Assembly: GCA_020631735.1 (NCBI GenBank)
Contig: CM036223.1
Coordinates: forward strand, 5,308,191 to 5,372,190
Source of the DNA: Saccharum officinarum
Lineage: Eukaryota > Streptophyta > Magnoliopsida > Poales > Poaceae
Length of the DNA stretch: 64,000 nt
Direction: 5' to 3'
The notes below the pieces were generated by a model. That model had not been told where the DNA came from. It worked only from the letters and a program-made list of their open reading frames with translations, and searched no databases. Both the position numbers and the translations under genes were made by a program. Below are positions 48,144-60,322 of this stretch, piece after piece. Position 1 is the first letter of the stretch; each line of letters opens with the position of its first letter.

Positions 48144-48429
48144 TAAGCCAGCCATCTGATGAACCAGCATGTGCCATTAACTGTTGTACTAGTAAAGGTT
48201 ATTAAGGAGTTGAGGTTGAGCAAGAGAAATGAAGATGCACACAGAGACCATTACAGAGGTTTCAGAAAGGAAGGAGAGCAGCTGCAGGGAGGAAGATGGA
48301 GTATACGCACGCTATAGGATATGTAGAGCAGCAGTTAAGCCTTCCATGCAGGTCTTATTATATTCATTTAAAATCATTATGTATGTTGCAGCAGCTCGCT
48401 CGCTGTACTAAAGGCGTTTACCTCCATTG

Positions 48430-48650
48430 AAAAGTGTACTATATATAAAAAAAATTCTCTGTCACATCAAACTTGTGATACATGTATGGAGTACTAAATG
48501 TGGATAAAATCAAAAACTAATTGCATGGTTTGGTTGTACTTTGCGAGACGAACGTTTTGAGCCTAATTAGTCAACGGTTGGACAATTATTACTAAATACA
48601 AACGAAATGCTACAGTAAATTTTGGCACCCCAAATTTAGGAACTAAACAG
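48430..48650. mobile_element. Tourist-like MITE, left end decayed
   Basis: Contains cacatcaaacttgtgataca, ggagtactaaatgtggat and tgcgagacgaacgttttgag, and ends near ggaactaaacag. It is very similar to the next copy at 48759. Confidence 0.6.
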
Positions 48651-48758
48651 TAATAGAAGGCCATTTTTCATCCCCTGATCCCTGATCTGATGGATCATTC
48701 CAACAAACATTATGATAGCAGTGTGCCATGTACTACACTGCTGTACTAGTGTGTACTA

Positions 48759-49000
48759 GGCTGTGTTCAGTTCCTTAAAAAATACTGTGCAAACAAAAGA
48801 TACCCGTCACATTAAATTTGCGATACATGTATGGAGTACTAAATGTAGATGAAATCAAAAACTAATTGTATAGCTTGGTTGTACTTTGCGAGACGAACGT
48901 TTTAAACCTAATTAGTCAACGATTGGACACTATTTACCAAATAAAGCCAAAACATGCTACAATACTTTTTTTACACCTTTTTGCGGAACTAAACACAGCC
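48759..49000. mobile_element. Tourist-like MITE with CTA target duplication
   Basis: From ggctgtgttcagttcc to ggaactaaacacagcc, good inverted ends, flanked by cta (48756-48758 and 49001-49003). The interior is close to the neighbouring copy at 48430. Confidence 0.8.
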
Positions 49001-49291
49001 CTAGTGTACACAGCTCCGAGCAAAGCAGCAGCTAAAATTGCGTTGCATTGCAGCATGCATCAATTCCTGCCCAGAGCGAAGTGAATTGGCACCAAGGACG
49101 GACGGCGCTCGCTCGAGCACAGTGCTGCTGTGGTACTGCTGCTAAAAAGGTTTGAAATGCTGTGAGAGGGTACATGCATGCACCAGTGCATCTTTCATGG
49201 AGTAGCATCTCTCTCTAGCTGGTTGCTGGCTGCCTGGCTGTGCTGCTGCATGCGTGCAGTAACTCCACACAACACAACCTCTCCTACAATT

Positions 49292-49570
49292 GGCCGTGTT
49301 TAGGTCCGGATTCAGGGCAACCGAGTTCAAACGGTGCGCAATAAATACGTACGGTAACATTTCATTTGTATTTGGTAAAAATTGTCTAAATTTTGACTAA
49401 TTAGACTCGAAATGTCCGTCTCGTAAAGTACAACAAAACTGTGTAATTAGTTTTAGTTTTTAATTTTATCTACATTTAGTACTCTATATATATGTCGCCA
49501 TTTTGATGTGATGAGAATCTTCTTTTTGCATAATAGAATTTGGGTTAGAAATCGGAAAATAAACAAGGCC
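49292..49570. mobile_element. Tourist-like MITE
   Basis: Edges ggccgtgtttaggtcc and aaataaacaaggcc, with the reverse-orientation interior (catttcatttgtatttggt, tctcgtaaagtacaac). No matching target duplication was seen. Confidence 0.7.
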
Positions 49571-50617
49571 AAAAGAAATACTATACGACAGTACCGCTAG
49601 CAAAGCTAGTACTAGGTACACAGTGTAGCTATACTAGTGCTGGCTGTAGTGCATGCATTGCATTGACACAAACCAAAGAGCATGCATGCTAGTGTGGATC
49701 TGATCAGAATTCAGAATTCATTCAGTAGCAGTAGTCGTCGTAGCTGCTGCCTGCTGCTAGTGTTTAGACTAGCAGCGGTGGATACTTTAAAACGATACTC
49801 TAAAGTTTTAGAGTATAAATATAAAGTAAAAATTGCTATACTGGATACTCTAAAACGATACTCTATTCTTTTTCTCACTCTATATTTAGAGTGGTACAGT
49901 GCTTACTCTATACTCTACAGTGGCGGACCCCACTAACTAAATAAAAGAAAAAAATGCTATAACTCACAAACTAAAAATCCAAATTAAATTTCGATTGCAC
50001 CATTAAATTCGTCTCAATAAATCCTTCAAAACTAGATCACACATGTATATATTTAGATAAAGTGACAAGTGGATCCCACAGTGGATAGAGTGGATAGAGA
50101 ATGATATAGAGGATGGATGAGTGTGGAAGAATTGAATATAGAGGAGAGAATCTTACTGACTAGGACGTATAAATGATGAATATAGAGGTTCATGAGTGCG
50201 GGTAGTCTTATACAATCCTCCTGCTCTTTGCTCTTGCTCTTCCTGCACTGCACTCCAAATAACTAGGCAGGCATTGATGATCGTCTTCCAGAATTCAGCA
50301 GCACGAGTACGCTCCACTGATCGCGATCAGAGGGATCAGTGTGCATGGCTGGAGTGTGAGCATGAGTGTGTGATGATCGAGTACTCCGGCCTACTACTCT
50401 GTCAAAAAAAAAGTCACTACGGGAGTCAGGCTAGTTTCCTCAACTTTAACAAGGATTATAGAAAATACGTACAATATTTATATCTCCAAAAAAGTATATT
50501 ATGAAAGTATATTCAATGATCTACCTAATGATACTAATTATATATCATAAATGTTAATATTTTGTTAAATATATTTAGCCAAAGTTGATTTTTTAGAAAG
50601 CGAGAATGACTCTTTTT
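49571..50617. other. Intergenic DNA with a small local repeat
   Basis: A 30-bp segment with tactctaaaacgatactct is repeated at about 49785-49870 in direct orientation. Otherwise no gene or clear mobile element. Confidence 0.4.
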
Positions 50618-50856
50618 TGGGATTTGGGGTGCCAAAATTTACTGTAGCGACACTGTAACATTTCGTTTGTATTTGATAATAATTGTTCAACCGTTGACTA
50701 ATTAGGCTCAAAACGTTCGTCTCGCAAAGTACAACTAAACTGTACAATTAGTTTTAAATTGTATCCACATTTAGTACTCTATACATGTATCGCAAGTTTA
50801 ATGTGACGATGAATTTTTTTTATATAGTGTACTTTTCAATGTAACTAAACACAGCC
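50618..50856. mobile_element. Tourist-like MITE
   Basis: Interior catttcgtttgtatttgat, cgtctcgcaaagtac and acatttagtactctataca, right edge gtaactaaacacagcc. The left edge (gggatttggggtgcc) is decayed. Confidence 0.65.
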
Positions 50857-51130
50857 TCACTGTCACTGGCCGTAAACTGACCATCTATCTAACTCCAATT
50901 CAAAACAGATTCTCCAGCATATGCATCACCTTCTTTTATGGCCTGCTCAGCTGACAATGCGACTGTGCGAATTGTGATGAACGCATGCAGCGCAGTGCAG
51001 CTGCTACCTGCTAGTGCTAGTAGATCGAGCAGCTAGCTACCTGCTGTGCTGTGCGTTTGCATGTACTGTATATTCAAGTCATCTGCATGGAAATAAACTT
51101 CTTTTGTCCCTCCTCGATCCATCTCTCTCA

Positions 51131-51245
51131 GTGCATTCGTTTCGCTGGATCAGCAGAATCAGCAGTTATCCAGCAGTATTTTTCTCTCACAACAAACTAG
51201 CGAATAGTACTTTCAGCCATGATAAACCAGCGAAACGAACAGGGT
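51131..51245. mobile_element. Short MITE of the GGCCCTGTTC family
   Basis: Inverted ends: cattcgtttcgctgg on the left and ccagcgaaacgaacagg on the right, with tttttctctcacaacaaac inside. About 115 bp. Confidence 0.6.
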
Positions 51246-51892
51246 GATGGCCGTGCATGCATGCACGCATCCATTCAATTCATTGTGCTTGCTTGCATTC
51301 TAGCTTTGCTTTTGTGCACTTCAATTCATGCTACTATACAAAATTTTTTAATATATATGTATATATATACAGTACGTAGCTTTGCATGCCTTGGCAGACG
51401 AAGCTGCAGCCCTACGTACGCTCGATCTACTGCCCTGTTTGTGGATGCATGCATGGCCGGCGCTAGCTTTCTGTTCGATCCATGTACGTTTAGCTAGATA
51501 CTGTAGGTAGATGCATATATGCACAACGACTAGCCTTTTGGCTTTGTATTTATATACATGTACTATACATACATATATATACACGAGAGAGGCACCAGTT
51601 GCCTGTTTCTCAGAAAGAGGTCTGCAGCTGCTAGCTGCATGCCTGCTACTACGAGAGAGACTGAGAAGATCTTGCATACGTAAAAGTTTCTGAAAGAAAA
51701 CAGGAACTGTCGAATGCATCTCTCTGCTGGCTACTGACTTGAATGAGATTCCATCTACGTACCCTGCGTACTGCATGTAGCTAGGCCGGTCATGCATGCG
51801 TGTACACACTGTACTGCTAAAATTTCTTTTCAGTTTCACTTGTAACGCCATTGGTGTCAGTTGTTCTGTCCATTTACATGCAGTTGAGATGA

Positions 51893-51995
51893 ATTCTCTT
51901 ATGCTAAAATTTAACTTATGCTAATGTTTATGTTGAAATGTTGTGAGAGAAAAACATTGTTTCATAGTTGAAAAATAGCTCAAGCGAACAGGGCG
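51893..51995. mobile_element. Decayed short MITE of the same family
   Basis: Interior ttgtgagagaaaaacattg and right edge caagcgaacagggcgg fit the family; the left edge is decayed. Confidence 0.35.
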
Positions 51996-52313
51996 GAACT
52001 AGCTGGTGGTGGCAACCATCCATGCATGCATGCTCTACCGATCCAAAAGATGACACCCTAATAAGCAGTGACTTAAGCTAAGCTCAAAAGTTGTGAATTG
52101 TGTGATGGAGTCATTGAGGATGTATATAAAATGATATAGCTTGTGACTGGACAACACACAAGAGTTATTGCCAATGCACGCATGCTTGCATGCAAAAGAG
52201 ACAGCCGAGGCGGCAACAACACTAGGATTCTGGCAGGCTGACTTTGAGCAGTTGCCTCCCTCGTTCTATATACAGTACATCTTGTGTTGTATTGTATTGT
52301 ATAGTTTTTTTAA
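51996..52313. other. Intergenic DNA, nothing recognised
   Basis: No gene or repeat boundary recognised. Confidence 0.4.
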
Positions 52314-52554
52314 GGCAGTGTTAGTTCTTTCAAAATTCCAAAAATTTTACAAGATTCTCCGTCACATCGAATCTTTGGACGTATGCATTAAGCATTAAAT
52401 ATAGGTAAAAAAATAACTAATTATACAGTTTGATTGTAAATCACGAGACGAATCTTTATAACATAATTAATCTATGATTGGACACTAATTATCAAATACA
52501 AATGAAAGAGTTACTGTGCTTCCAAAAATTTTACAGGGGCAACTAAACACACCC
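52314..52554. mobile_element. Tourist-like MITE with TAA target duplication
   Basis: From ggcagtgttagttcttt to caactaaacacaccc, flanked by taa (52311-52313 and 52555-52557). The interior (gattctccgtcacatcgaat, cacgagacgaatctttata) is a diverged subfamily shared with 53215-53464. Confidence 0.75.
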
Positions 52555-53214
52555 TAAATGGCTGATGTTGCTTTTCTTGTAATAACCGGGCAACTTGTAA
52601 TTTCCACGATAGGGTGGGCGCACACCCCTTATCCCATCATTCAGTTTGTTCCGTAATTCATGCAAGTAAAAAAACCACTTGGACACTGATTTTAAAACAC
52701 TGTGGTACGGATTTTGAAGCACTTCAACATGAATCTTAATGTGAAATAAAGGCTGGGAGATAAGGGGAGGGCGTCCACCCCGTTGTGGTTTCGTATTTCA
52801 GATAACCGAGCCTATCGTGGTGGCCCTTTGCCTTTTGTTTTTCTTTTACTCGCAAACACGCATGCGGACATTCACCATACATGAACACACGCACGCATGT
52901 AAAGCTAAACCCTTTATCCCTATATATGAACACTTGCACAAGATTGCGTTAATACATGTCGATATTGATAAAGTCATCACAAATGTCTCTCTATCACTAT
53001 TAGGATTCGATTTTTTATTGTCTCAACAAGGGCACACGTTCTCCTGCTGTGCACCGTTGGATGTGCATTGAGGCATGCATGTGCGTAGACGCAGCAGGAG
53101 ACACGATGCTAACGAGTTGACGCCATCTACCAGTGAAAAAATAATACCGTTAGAAGGAAAAAAAAACGTAAACTTTGTCTACTATATATACATGCTAATA
53201 AGTCGAGGACTCGA
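52555..53214. other. Intergenic DNA, nothing recognised
   Basis: No convincing gene. A short frame around 52817-53071 has no recognisable domain. Confidence 0.4.
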
Positions 53215-53464
53215 GGGTGTGTTCACTTCCCATGCCAACCCAAAATATTTCCTCTTCCACCCATCACATCAAATCTTTCGACGTATGCATGGAACATTAA
53301 ATGTAGGTAAAAAAGATAATTAATTACATAGTTTGTCTGTAAATGTCGGGACGAATCTTTTGAACCTAGTTAGTTCATGATTGGACAAATTTTACCAAAT
53401 AACAATGAAAGATGCTACAGTAACTTTTCACCTACTTTTCGCTTTTCGCGAAGTGAACACACCC
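53215..53464. mobile_element. Tourist-like MITE
   Basis: Inverted ends gggtgtgttcacttcc and gaagtgaacacaccc. The interior matches the 52314 copy (cgacgtatgcatggaacatt, cgggacgaatcttttgaacc). Confidence 0.75.
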
Positions 53465-54000
53465 TAAAACGAACGAACAGTTGGAAAGTGGCGAGTAATT
53501 AAGAAAGATGGCGTCAACTCAGTAGAAGGGACGATCCTTGTATAAAAAATCACACAATGTAGAAGGGAACCGATCGAAGCCCTAAAAGCTGCGCGCACAG
53601 CAGTTTTTTTTCTGTCACGCTCACGCACGCGGCGGCACCATACGTATACATGCTCAGTCATATATACGGTACAGAGCAGCAGGGATCGGAGCTTTTGCAT
53701 GCCTGCACTGGCGTGCGTGGTCGGTCACTGGTACGTACAATGCATGTGCTGATGTGTGTCCATGTGGCGGTATATATATATATATATAGGTGTGCGCATG
53801 GCGACCAATATGGGCATGCATGTGCGTGCTGACCTGACCCAGCCGGCCGGCCTGGATCGCATGCGGCCATGCCATGCTCGCGCATGCACTGCAGCACCAC
53901 TGCGTGCCTGCGTGCATGCATGCAGACGTAGGCGCGCGGCCGGGGAGGATTCTGCAGCAGCTAGCAGGTATACGTAGCAGCTATGGATCAGTAGCTTTCT

Positions 54001-54052
54001 TTTTTTTTTCTCGATCGGACCATAAGGCCCGTATTTTATTAAGAGAAAAAGG
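54001..54052 (-). mobile_element. LINE 3' end fragment, minus strand
   Basis: On the minus strand tcttaataaaatacgggcct runs into a poly(A) tail, resembling the 3' end at 17811. Only the last 50 bases are present, consistent with strong 5' truncation during target-primed reverse transcription. Confidence 0.5.
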
Positions 54053-54057
54053 AGTTA

Positions 54058-54282
54058 GCCGTTTGGTTTGGATGTTAAAGTTTAACAAATACTGTAGCAG
54101 TTTCGTCTTATTTGACAAAAAGTTTTTAATCTTGGACTAATTAGACTTAATAGATTTGTCTCGTAAATTACTCCTAATCTGTGCCGACATATATGTAATT
54201 AGTCTACATTTAGTACTTTATGTATTTAAGGGAATATTGATGTGATGAGAGTTAAACTTTAACTCCTCTAACCAAACGGGCC
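54058..54282. mobile_element. Tourist-like MITE with TTA target duplication
   Basis: Edges gccgtttggtttggatg and ctaaccaaacgggcc, flanked by tta (54055-54057 and 54283-54285). In reverse orientation to the 6354 copy (tgtctcgtaaattactcct). Confidence 0.85.
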
Positions 54283-54694
54283 TTAATTTGCCGAAGCAAC
54301 AAAGAAGGAGGCATGCATACAGCGCAGGTGGCGAGAGGCCATCACGACTGAACACCCCCAGACCCAGAGCCTAAGTACACGATTACATTTGCACAGAGTT
54401 TTGCGACCAAATGTGACACCAGGGGGCAAGACCAAATGTGGCACCAGGGGATCAGTAGCTAGCTGCAGGCTGCAGCAGCATCGATCCATAGAGATCGATG
54501 GTCCGAAACTTCTGACGATGTGACCACTCCCGGCCTCATCATCTGATGAATCATATCCATCTATGCATTGCATGCGTCGGTCGTCTTCTTCCTCACGCCA
54601 ACACCAGCAGCGGCACAGCCGCGCTGGCCTGTCTCTCTGTCCCTGTGTCTCTTCATGCATGGAGGCAGGAAGGTAGAACGCAGAAGAGAGCGAG

Positions 54695-55686
54695 GAGAGA
54701 AATTCACCGGCGGTCCCTGAAGTTGACGGCGGGTGTCACTTAGGTCCCCGAACTTTGAACAGTGTATTTTTGGATCCCTGAACTTGGCTTCAGGTGTCAT
54801 CTAGGTCCCTGAACTTGGCTTTAGGTGTCACTTAAGTCCCCGAACTTTGAACAGTGTATTCTGGGTCCCTGAACTTGGCTTTGGGTGTCATATGAGTCCA
54901 TGAACTTGGCTTCGGGTGTCATCTAGGTCCCAATGCTGACGTGACACACATGTCAGTCGGTTATATTTCTATTTCGGGTGTACTGTAGCTACAATTTCTA
55001 AAATATTCCAAAAATTGTATCTTTTTCATATGATCTCGGATGAAGATGATTTTTATATGAAAAATGTAGCTCTCGACGAGATCTACAACTTTCTAGTTTT
55101 AAGTTTTTAATTTGAGATCATTAAAATGCTTAAAAAATTAAACAAATTTTCAGCAGTATATTAATCGCGTACAAGCGCTTGTCGCATTGAAAAAATTATA
55201 TTTTTTTATATGCTGTCAAATGGAGATGATTTCTATATGAAAGTTGTAGCTCTCGATGAGATCTGCGACTTTCTAGTTTTGAGTTTTTTAATTTGAGGTA
55301 GCTAAAATGCTCAAAAAAAATTGTTTAAAATTTGTTCAAAAAAAATTTGAGGTAGCTAAAATTTGAGGTAGCTAAAATGATTTCTAGTGTTGAAAATATA
55401 ACCGACTGACATGTGGGCCCCACATGTAGGACCGCGCCACGTCAGCATTGGGACCTAGATGACACCCGAAGCCAAGTTCAGGGACCCAGATGACACCCAA
55501 AGCCAAGTTCAGGAACCCAGAATACACTGTTCAAAGTTCGGGGACCTAAGTGACACCTCAAGCCAAGTTCAGGGACCTAGATGACACCTGAAGCCAAGTT
55601 CAGAGACCCAAAAATACACTGTTCAAAGTTCGGGGAGCTAAGTAACACCCGCCGCCAACTTCAGGGACCGCCGGTGAATTTCTCTC
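54695..55686. mobile_element. Mutator-like foldback element with 9-bp target duplication
   Basis: 992 bp flanked by identical gagagcgag at 54686-54694 and 55687-55695, the 9-bp duplication typical of Mutator-like elements. The termini form long inverted repeats (left 54695-54968, right 55393-55686), starting gagagaaattcaccggcggt. Each arm is built of internal subrepeats with gggtccctgaacttggctt and gtgtcatctaggtcc. The core has two direct copies of a unit with tgtagctctcgacgagatct and aactttctagtttt. There is no transposase, so it is non-autonomous. Arm frames such as the MTPEAKFRDPKIH pair seen on both sides are the same repeat read from either end. Confidence 0.9.
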
Positions 55687-57214
55687 GAGAGCGAGAGTCT
55701 GGCTGTGCCAACTGCCAAGGCATGCACGCCGAGCTTGCAGTTACACGTTCAATGCCAAACCTACTGGCTACGCCGAGTATGTATATAGTATGTAGGAGTA
55801 TGTGTGTGTGTGTATATATGCATGTTCATGCACTTCTGCTGCTGCTGCATGCCCTTGCCCTGCACGCCGCAGAAGAGAGATCGGACACGAAGAGGAGAGA
55901 AGCCATACGGAACGTTGGACCATTCTCTAGCAAGTGGACGACGACGACGACGACGACGACGACACGACACTACTGCAATGCGATCTTAATGTTTTGTCTT
56001 TACCCATAACATTCCAAGTGTTGTCAACTCGCCCTTACTCTCAGTACAGTGGCTGGGGCCCCTCCTGGCAGGCACTGGCGCTGGCCCACACTGATCAGAT
56101 CACCATGCCTCTCTGTTTGCTTCTCTTCCATGAAAGGTTTGCAGGGACAAGGGCTTGCAGATTTATTATTTGCAGCTGCTTGCAGTTGCTGCTTGCAGGC
56201 CTCCTCTAGCTACTCGTCACTTCTTCAAACCTGCCACTTGAGTGCCTGCCTGCTGGACTCCACCTCCACTGATGGAGTATAAAGCCAGCCAAGAATTCTG
56301 TCACGCATTGACTTGTGCTTGATGGATACCCATCGTAGCGCAGCTATAGCCACTGGCTAGCTAGTAGGGCCTATAGCTCAATTATATTATGTGGCCATCG
56401 AGTGGTTAACGCCTCCAAACAATCGGGATCAGTGTGGGCCATCACACGTACGGATTGCATTGTGTTGTGTGTACAAACACGAGAAGCAGGCGCGCGGGGT
56501 ACAAACAGTAGGCAGAATAGATCGATGCCGCCGTAACAGTAGTAGGATGTACAGTAATGTTTTAATTGGGTCCAGCTCAGCAGGCTCAGGCTCGAGCTCG
56601 GGTCGGGCCTAATTTTTTTGGACCGACAAACTTTTGCTCTTGCATTGCCAGCCCATAGGACTCCATCATGGGCTTCACTAGATCCGGCGGAAAAACCAAG
56701 CTGACCTCAACAAGCTTCTTTCAGGGCCGGGCTGCCGGTGGGGGGTTTATCATCATCGTGGCTTGAGCCCAAGGAGAAAGAAAATGATGATGATCGGGCG
56801 GGGCTTCTTTTGTGGTGGACAATAATCAATCCTGTAGTGTTTAGTCAGCATAGAATGGTTTCATCAAGACGGTTGAGGAGAGTTGGCTATTTGGAGTTGG
56901 AGGTGGAATCCAATGTTGGACTCAAGATGCATGCATGCTTGTACTATGCCTTTTAATAAGTAGTGTAGAGACTTGGCTTAATAGCAACTTGCTCAAGACA
57001 CTTACAAATGGGTCATCGGTCACCCCACATATTGGCAGCTAGCAAGATACAAAGTGTTGCATTATACCACTAACGTTGATGGTGATTGAGGTGGGAGGTG
57101 TAGTCAAACATCCAATTATCCAAGTTCGAATCCTCTTCAACTCTAATTTGGCTGCCTATTTTTTACATGAAAAAATGCCTAGTTCATTCTAGATTGGTGT
57201 TTTTTTCCCTTTAA
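55687..57214. other. Intergenic DNA with a (GAC)n microsatellite
   Basis: A gacgacgac run of about 27 bp lies at 55936-55963 and a tgtgtgtg/tatata stretch at 55799-55818. Short frames on both strands carry no domain. No gene, RNA or transposon edge recognised. Confidence 0.4.
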
Positions 57215-57250
57215 CTAGGGAGATGCCCATGCGTTGTATCAGGGTCATAA
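57215..57250 (-). mobile_element. Helitron 3' terminus (minus strand)
   Basis: Minus strand reads gatacaacgcatgggcatct and then CTAG next to T, the same terminus as at 42046-42079. The rest of the element, if any, would extend to the right; no 5' end was found. Confidence 0.45.
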
Positions 57251-57844
57251 TTTTTTGAATTGAACCTCAATAATCAGACACGGACGCGTGAGCTCCGAGG
57301 ACTTCGTATTGAACGCCGACACGTGGATCCAATCTTCGTATTGTAACCAGATAGGACGCGGACGTGTGAGCTCCAAACATCATGATGACTAAGCTTTTTT
57401 TTATCTAAATTAAGCGGGTTTCCATGAACATCTTGTTCAACATGTTCTATTCAATACAGGTAGGAGAAGAACCTGACTAAGCACCCTTTAAAAATGAGGG
57501 GAAGCAAAACTAAGTCAACATGATATGGGTCACCCTTATCATTGCGCCAAAGATCTTGCCATTTCTTGAGACAACATTTCTTTTTAATTTCCATTCAAAA
57601 GCTTCTCTCTGTTTCCATGCCTTTTCTGAGACCTCGAAATATGAAATGAAACAGACAAGTTCCTTCTCCTAGGAACACATTGAGGAGCCCAAGGAGAGGG
57701 GTGAGAAGACAAAGTGGAAATATAATGAAAAATAGTCAATTCTAATAAAAACAGAGTGCAAACATATCTTAGATTTTCTCTAATAAGTAATAAAGCACCA
57801 TATGCGATGACACTAGGATATGCTTTTAGTTACTGCAAATATAT
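57251..57844. other. Intergenic or Helitron-internal DNA
   Basis: A 20-bp phrase acgtgtgagctcc/acgcgtgagctcc is repeated at about 57286 and 57363 within duplicated 80-bp stretches. No gene seen. Confidence 0.35.
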
Positions 57845-57960
57845 TTATCACAGACAATTTTTTTAAAAAAAACTTGGGTGAACTTTATTACTCAAAGGCT
57901 AACAAATCATTAGTGACAATTACACCAACGCTTTCAGGGGCCAAACTAGAGAATTGCTCC
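57845..57960 (-). mobile_element. Possible LINE 3' end, minus strand
   Basis: On the minus strand gagtaataaagttcaccca is followed by a T-rich and A-rich tail, similar to grass non-LTR element 3' ends. Short and unconfirmed. Confidence 0.3.
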
Positions 57961-59127
57961 TCCCTTGATTAGGGGCCGTTTGGTGGTTTGGTCCACATGA
58001 CCCAATTCTCATCAAACCTTAGTATAAAAAACTACAAGGTCGAATCAGAATGCGCACACTCTCGGCCACCAATCCCTTTTTCAAACAATCAAACGACACT
58101 TTGTTTGCAAAGTCACATTGGGCTTAGTTCACAGCTGTGTTTGTCTGTTCCAGAAACCAACTGGCCCAATCCCGGCCGACTCACAGCGGTCAAAGCACTG
58201 GGCCTGCTTACGGCCCACATTAACTATAGGTCTGTTCCTCTTTCTGTGGCCCCTTGGCCCGCAAGACACCTGGACGGTAGAAACCAACCAAAAGTTGCTC
58301 TCCAGACGTTGAGTGATTTTTTTTCTCTTCTCAGGGCCTTTTACTTTTTAATAACACAGGCATATATGCCTACGAGATTAATTATTCCAATTATTACAAT
58401 CAGGTGCCACAGAAAATATCACAGAGTGACAGAATTTACTGTTTGCTAGGGCTCCCAATGAAGCTACTTGTTTCTAGTACATCAGGACACCAGTTTGGTG
58501 TTTACGTGTAATGTGTACTGCAATTATGTAACGCCCAGAGGCAATCATCAGTTGAACGAGACAAAAGAAAAAATGCTTACACGAGTTTACATCCTTCATA
58601 CCTTGAGACCTGAGTAAGCCATTGCTTCCAACAGCTTCAGTTACAGGCTACAGAAGTTCCTTGTGAATTGTGATCACAAAACATCAATAAAAATGTTTTG
58701 GGAGATCATATAACCTATATCTCAAGGCTCAAGTAGTCAACCAACCAGAAAAGATATTTCATATATACATGGATCCATTCCATACATATATACTACTAAA
58801 ACTTTAAACCAAGAACTGCTGTTTCCATTTGATTTTGTCTTGCTTGTAGCCTTCCTTACACCGAGATGCAATAAGCAGAACAGCTCGGCTGTGCCATGCA
58901 CGAGGTGGAAGAAGAAGGCGCAAGCAGTGGGAGCGACCTGCTAGGAAGAGGTGGGTGGTTCCACGACGAGGGAGAGAGGCCGCCGCTTCATCCGTCGTGA
59001 CGAGGGTAGGGACTGTTCCACCATTTTGTTTTGGCGAAAACGAAAAGTGATGCAAATCTGAACCATAATCGACTGTTCCACCTTTTTTTGTTTCGGCAAA
59101 AGAAGGTGCAAGGCAACAAAAAATCTG
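57961..59127. other. Intergenic DNA, nothing recognised
   Basis: An open frame of 153 codons (57988-58449, plus strand) has no domain, biased composition or recognisable start context, and I do not call it a gene. The rest is unremarkable. Confidence 0.35.
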
Positions 59128-59393
59128 TGTTGGGAAATAATATCCCTAATATTATTGTGGGCTCATACCAAATATACCCCTGAAGGGTTAAGACTATATA
59201 AAGGAACCTGTACCGATCTATAATAAAAGGAGAGACGATACGAGTTCCACGATATTTTGTTCTCCTGTGTGTTCATCTGGTGTGCTATTGGGAAGGGATA
59301 CGGGAGATCATCTACAACTTTTCTCGCGTCTCATCTGCTATGGGAAGGGAAGGGAACCGGATCAGGGATCCGCAACAGCGTCGTTATTTAACA
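59128..59393 (+). repeat. Copia-type 5' LTR, 266 bp
   Basis: Starts tgttgggaaataatatccct and ends gttatttaaca (TG...CA). It contains TATA-like actatataaagg at about 59190 and aataaaagg at about 59221, the order expected for U3-R-U5. A primer-binding-like sequence follows directly. No second copy of this LTR was seen in the window. Confidence 0.6.
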
Positions 59394-59406
59394 CGTTATC
59401 AGCACA
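59394..59406 (+). other. Atypical primer-binding site
   Basis: The sequence cgttatcagcaca follows the LTR end aaca. It is not the TGGTATCAGAGC initiator site; the motif aacacgttatcagcac recurs in some plant Copia lineages and suggests priming from an internal tRNA fragment. The tRNA identity is not established here. Confidence 0.4.
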
Positions 59407-60322
59407 ACGCTCTACCGCTGGGTGAGTCGTTCTTGATCATTGCGTTTAGATCAATTTGTATTTATACCATGGCTAAAGACGAATTGATTTTTCTTTTTTC
59501 GTTTCCGATCGGATGCGCCGGCTAATGTCTCCCGTTGGAGATCCATCCACCCTGAGCAAATCACTGCATGCGTGATGGCGCATGGATCTGCCACTATCTC
59601 GTCACCTGGGACTCAGGTGACCGTGTACTGTGCTTGGATCAAACGGATGCCCTAGACATGCACATGGGATGGATCACGTACATGTGTGCTCATCATGCCC
59701 GGCGTTCCTAGAGACCTGGAGGTCTCAACCACGTCTTGGCAACAAGCCTGACAATGGTTTGTCTTTAGTTTTTCAGTTAATCATTCTCTACTAGATTTAA
59801 TCCCGTAGATTAATGCTAGTAGATTAGATTTTTCCGTAGAGGACCAGACAAGCAGATATTTTGTTTTTCGATCCATGTTTGATGTGGCTCATCACCGTAT
59901 TTTTCGCACCCGCATATATGCTCCCACGGGAAATCGAGGCCCGAGGCGACCGGACAAGGTCGAGGACGGGACTCCTACCGCGCTGGCGCAGCGGCCCCCC
60001 ACCCACCCGAGCGGTGGACGCAACCCTCTGATCTCGGCTTCCAGAGTGATCCGAACCCTGATGCTTCCTCGTAGTGTGCTGCTGCATGCAAGGATGATCA
60101 AGAGAGCGGATGAACGCGGGCCGCCATCTTGATTGATCAGTCAGCCTGAAGGGATATCGACCAACGCAGGCAGGTCTTTGGCCTTTGCCTATATGCCCTA
60201 TGATTCTCTTCACCATTACAATTCTAGTAGATTTATTATATTATAAATCCTGTAGATTTTAATATTTATAGTAGATCATTTGAAGCGGACTCTAAACTCT
60301 GCCAGTCGACTCTCCTCTCCGG
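59407..60322 (+). other. Leader region between Copia LTR and zinc-knuckle frame
   Basis: Includes a duplicated ctagtagatt/gtagattt motif (59790-60270) and a GC-rich middle stretch (59920-60130) with no recognisable domain on either strand. It may be the 5' untranslated region of the LTR element. Confidence 0.35.

Noticed and set aside
54561..56009. Identical N-terminal peptides on two opposite-strand frames
   Set aside because: They are the inverted arms of the Mutator-like foldback, not duplicated genes.
46501..57000. Known plant miRNA precursors
   Set aside because: I looked for the mature sequences of common families (miR156, 159, 164, 166, 167, 172, 319, 395) and recognised none.
57988..58449. 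153-codon plus-strand frame
   Set aside because: No domain, no repeats and no supporting neighbours; within chance expectation for this length of sequence.
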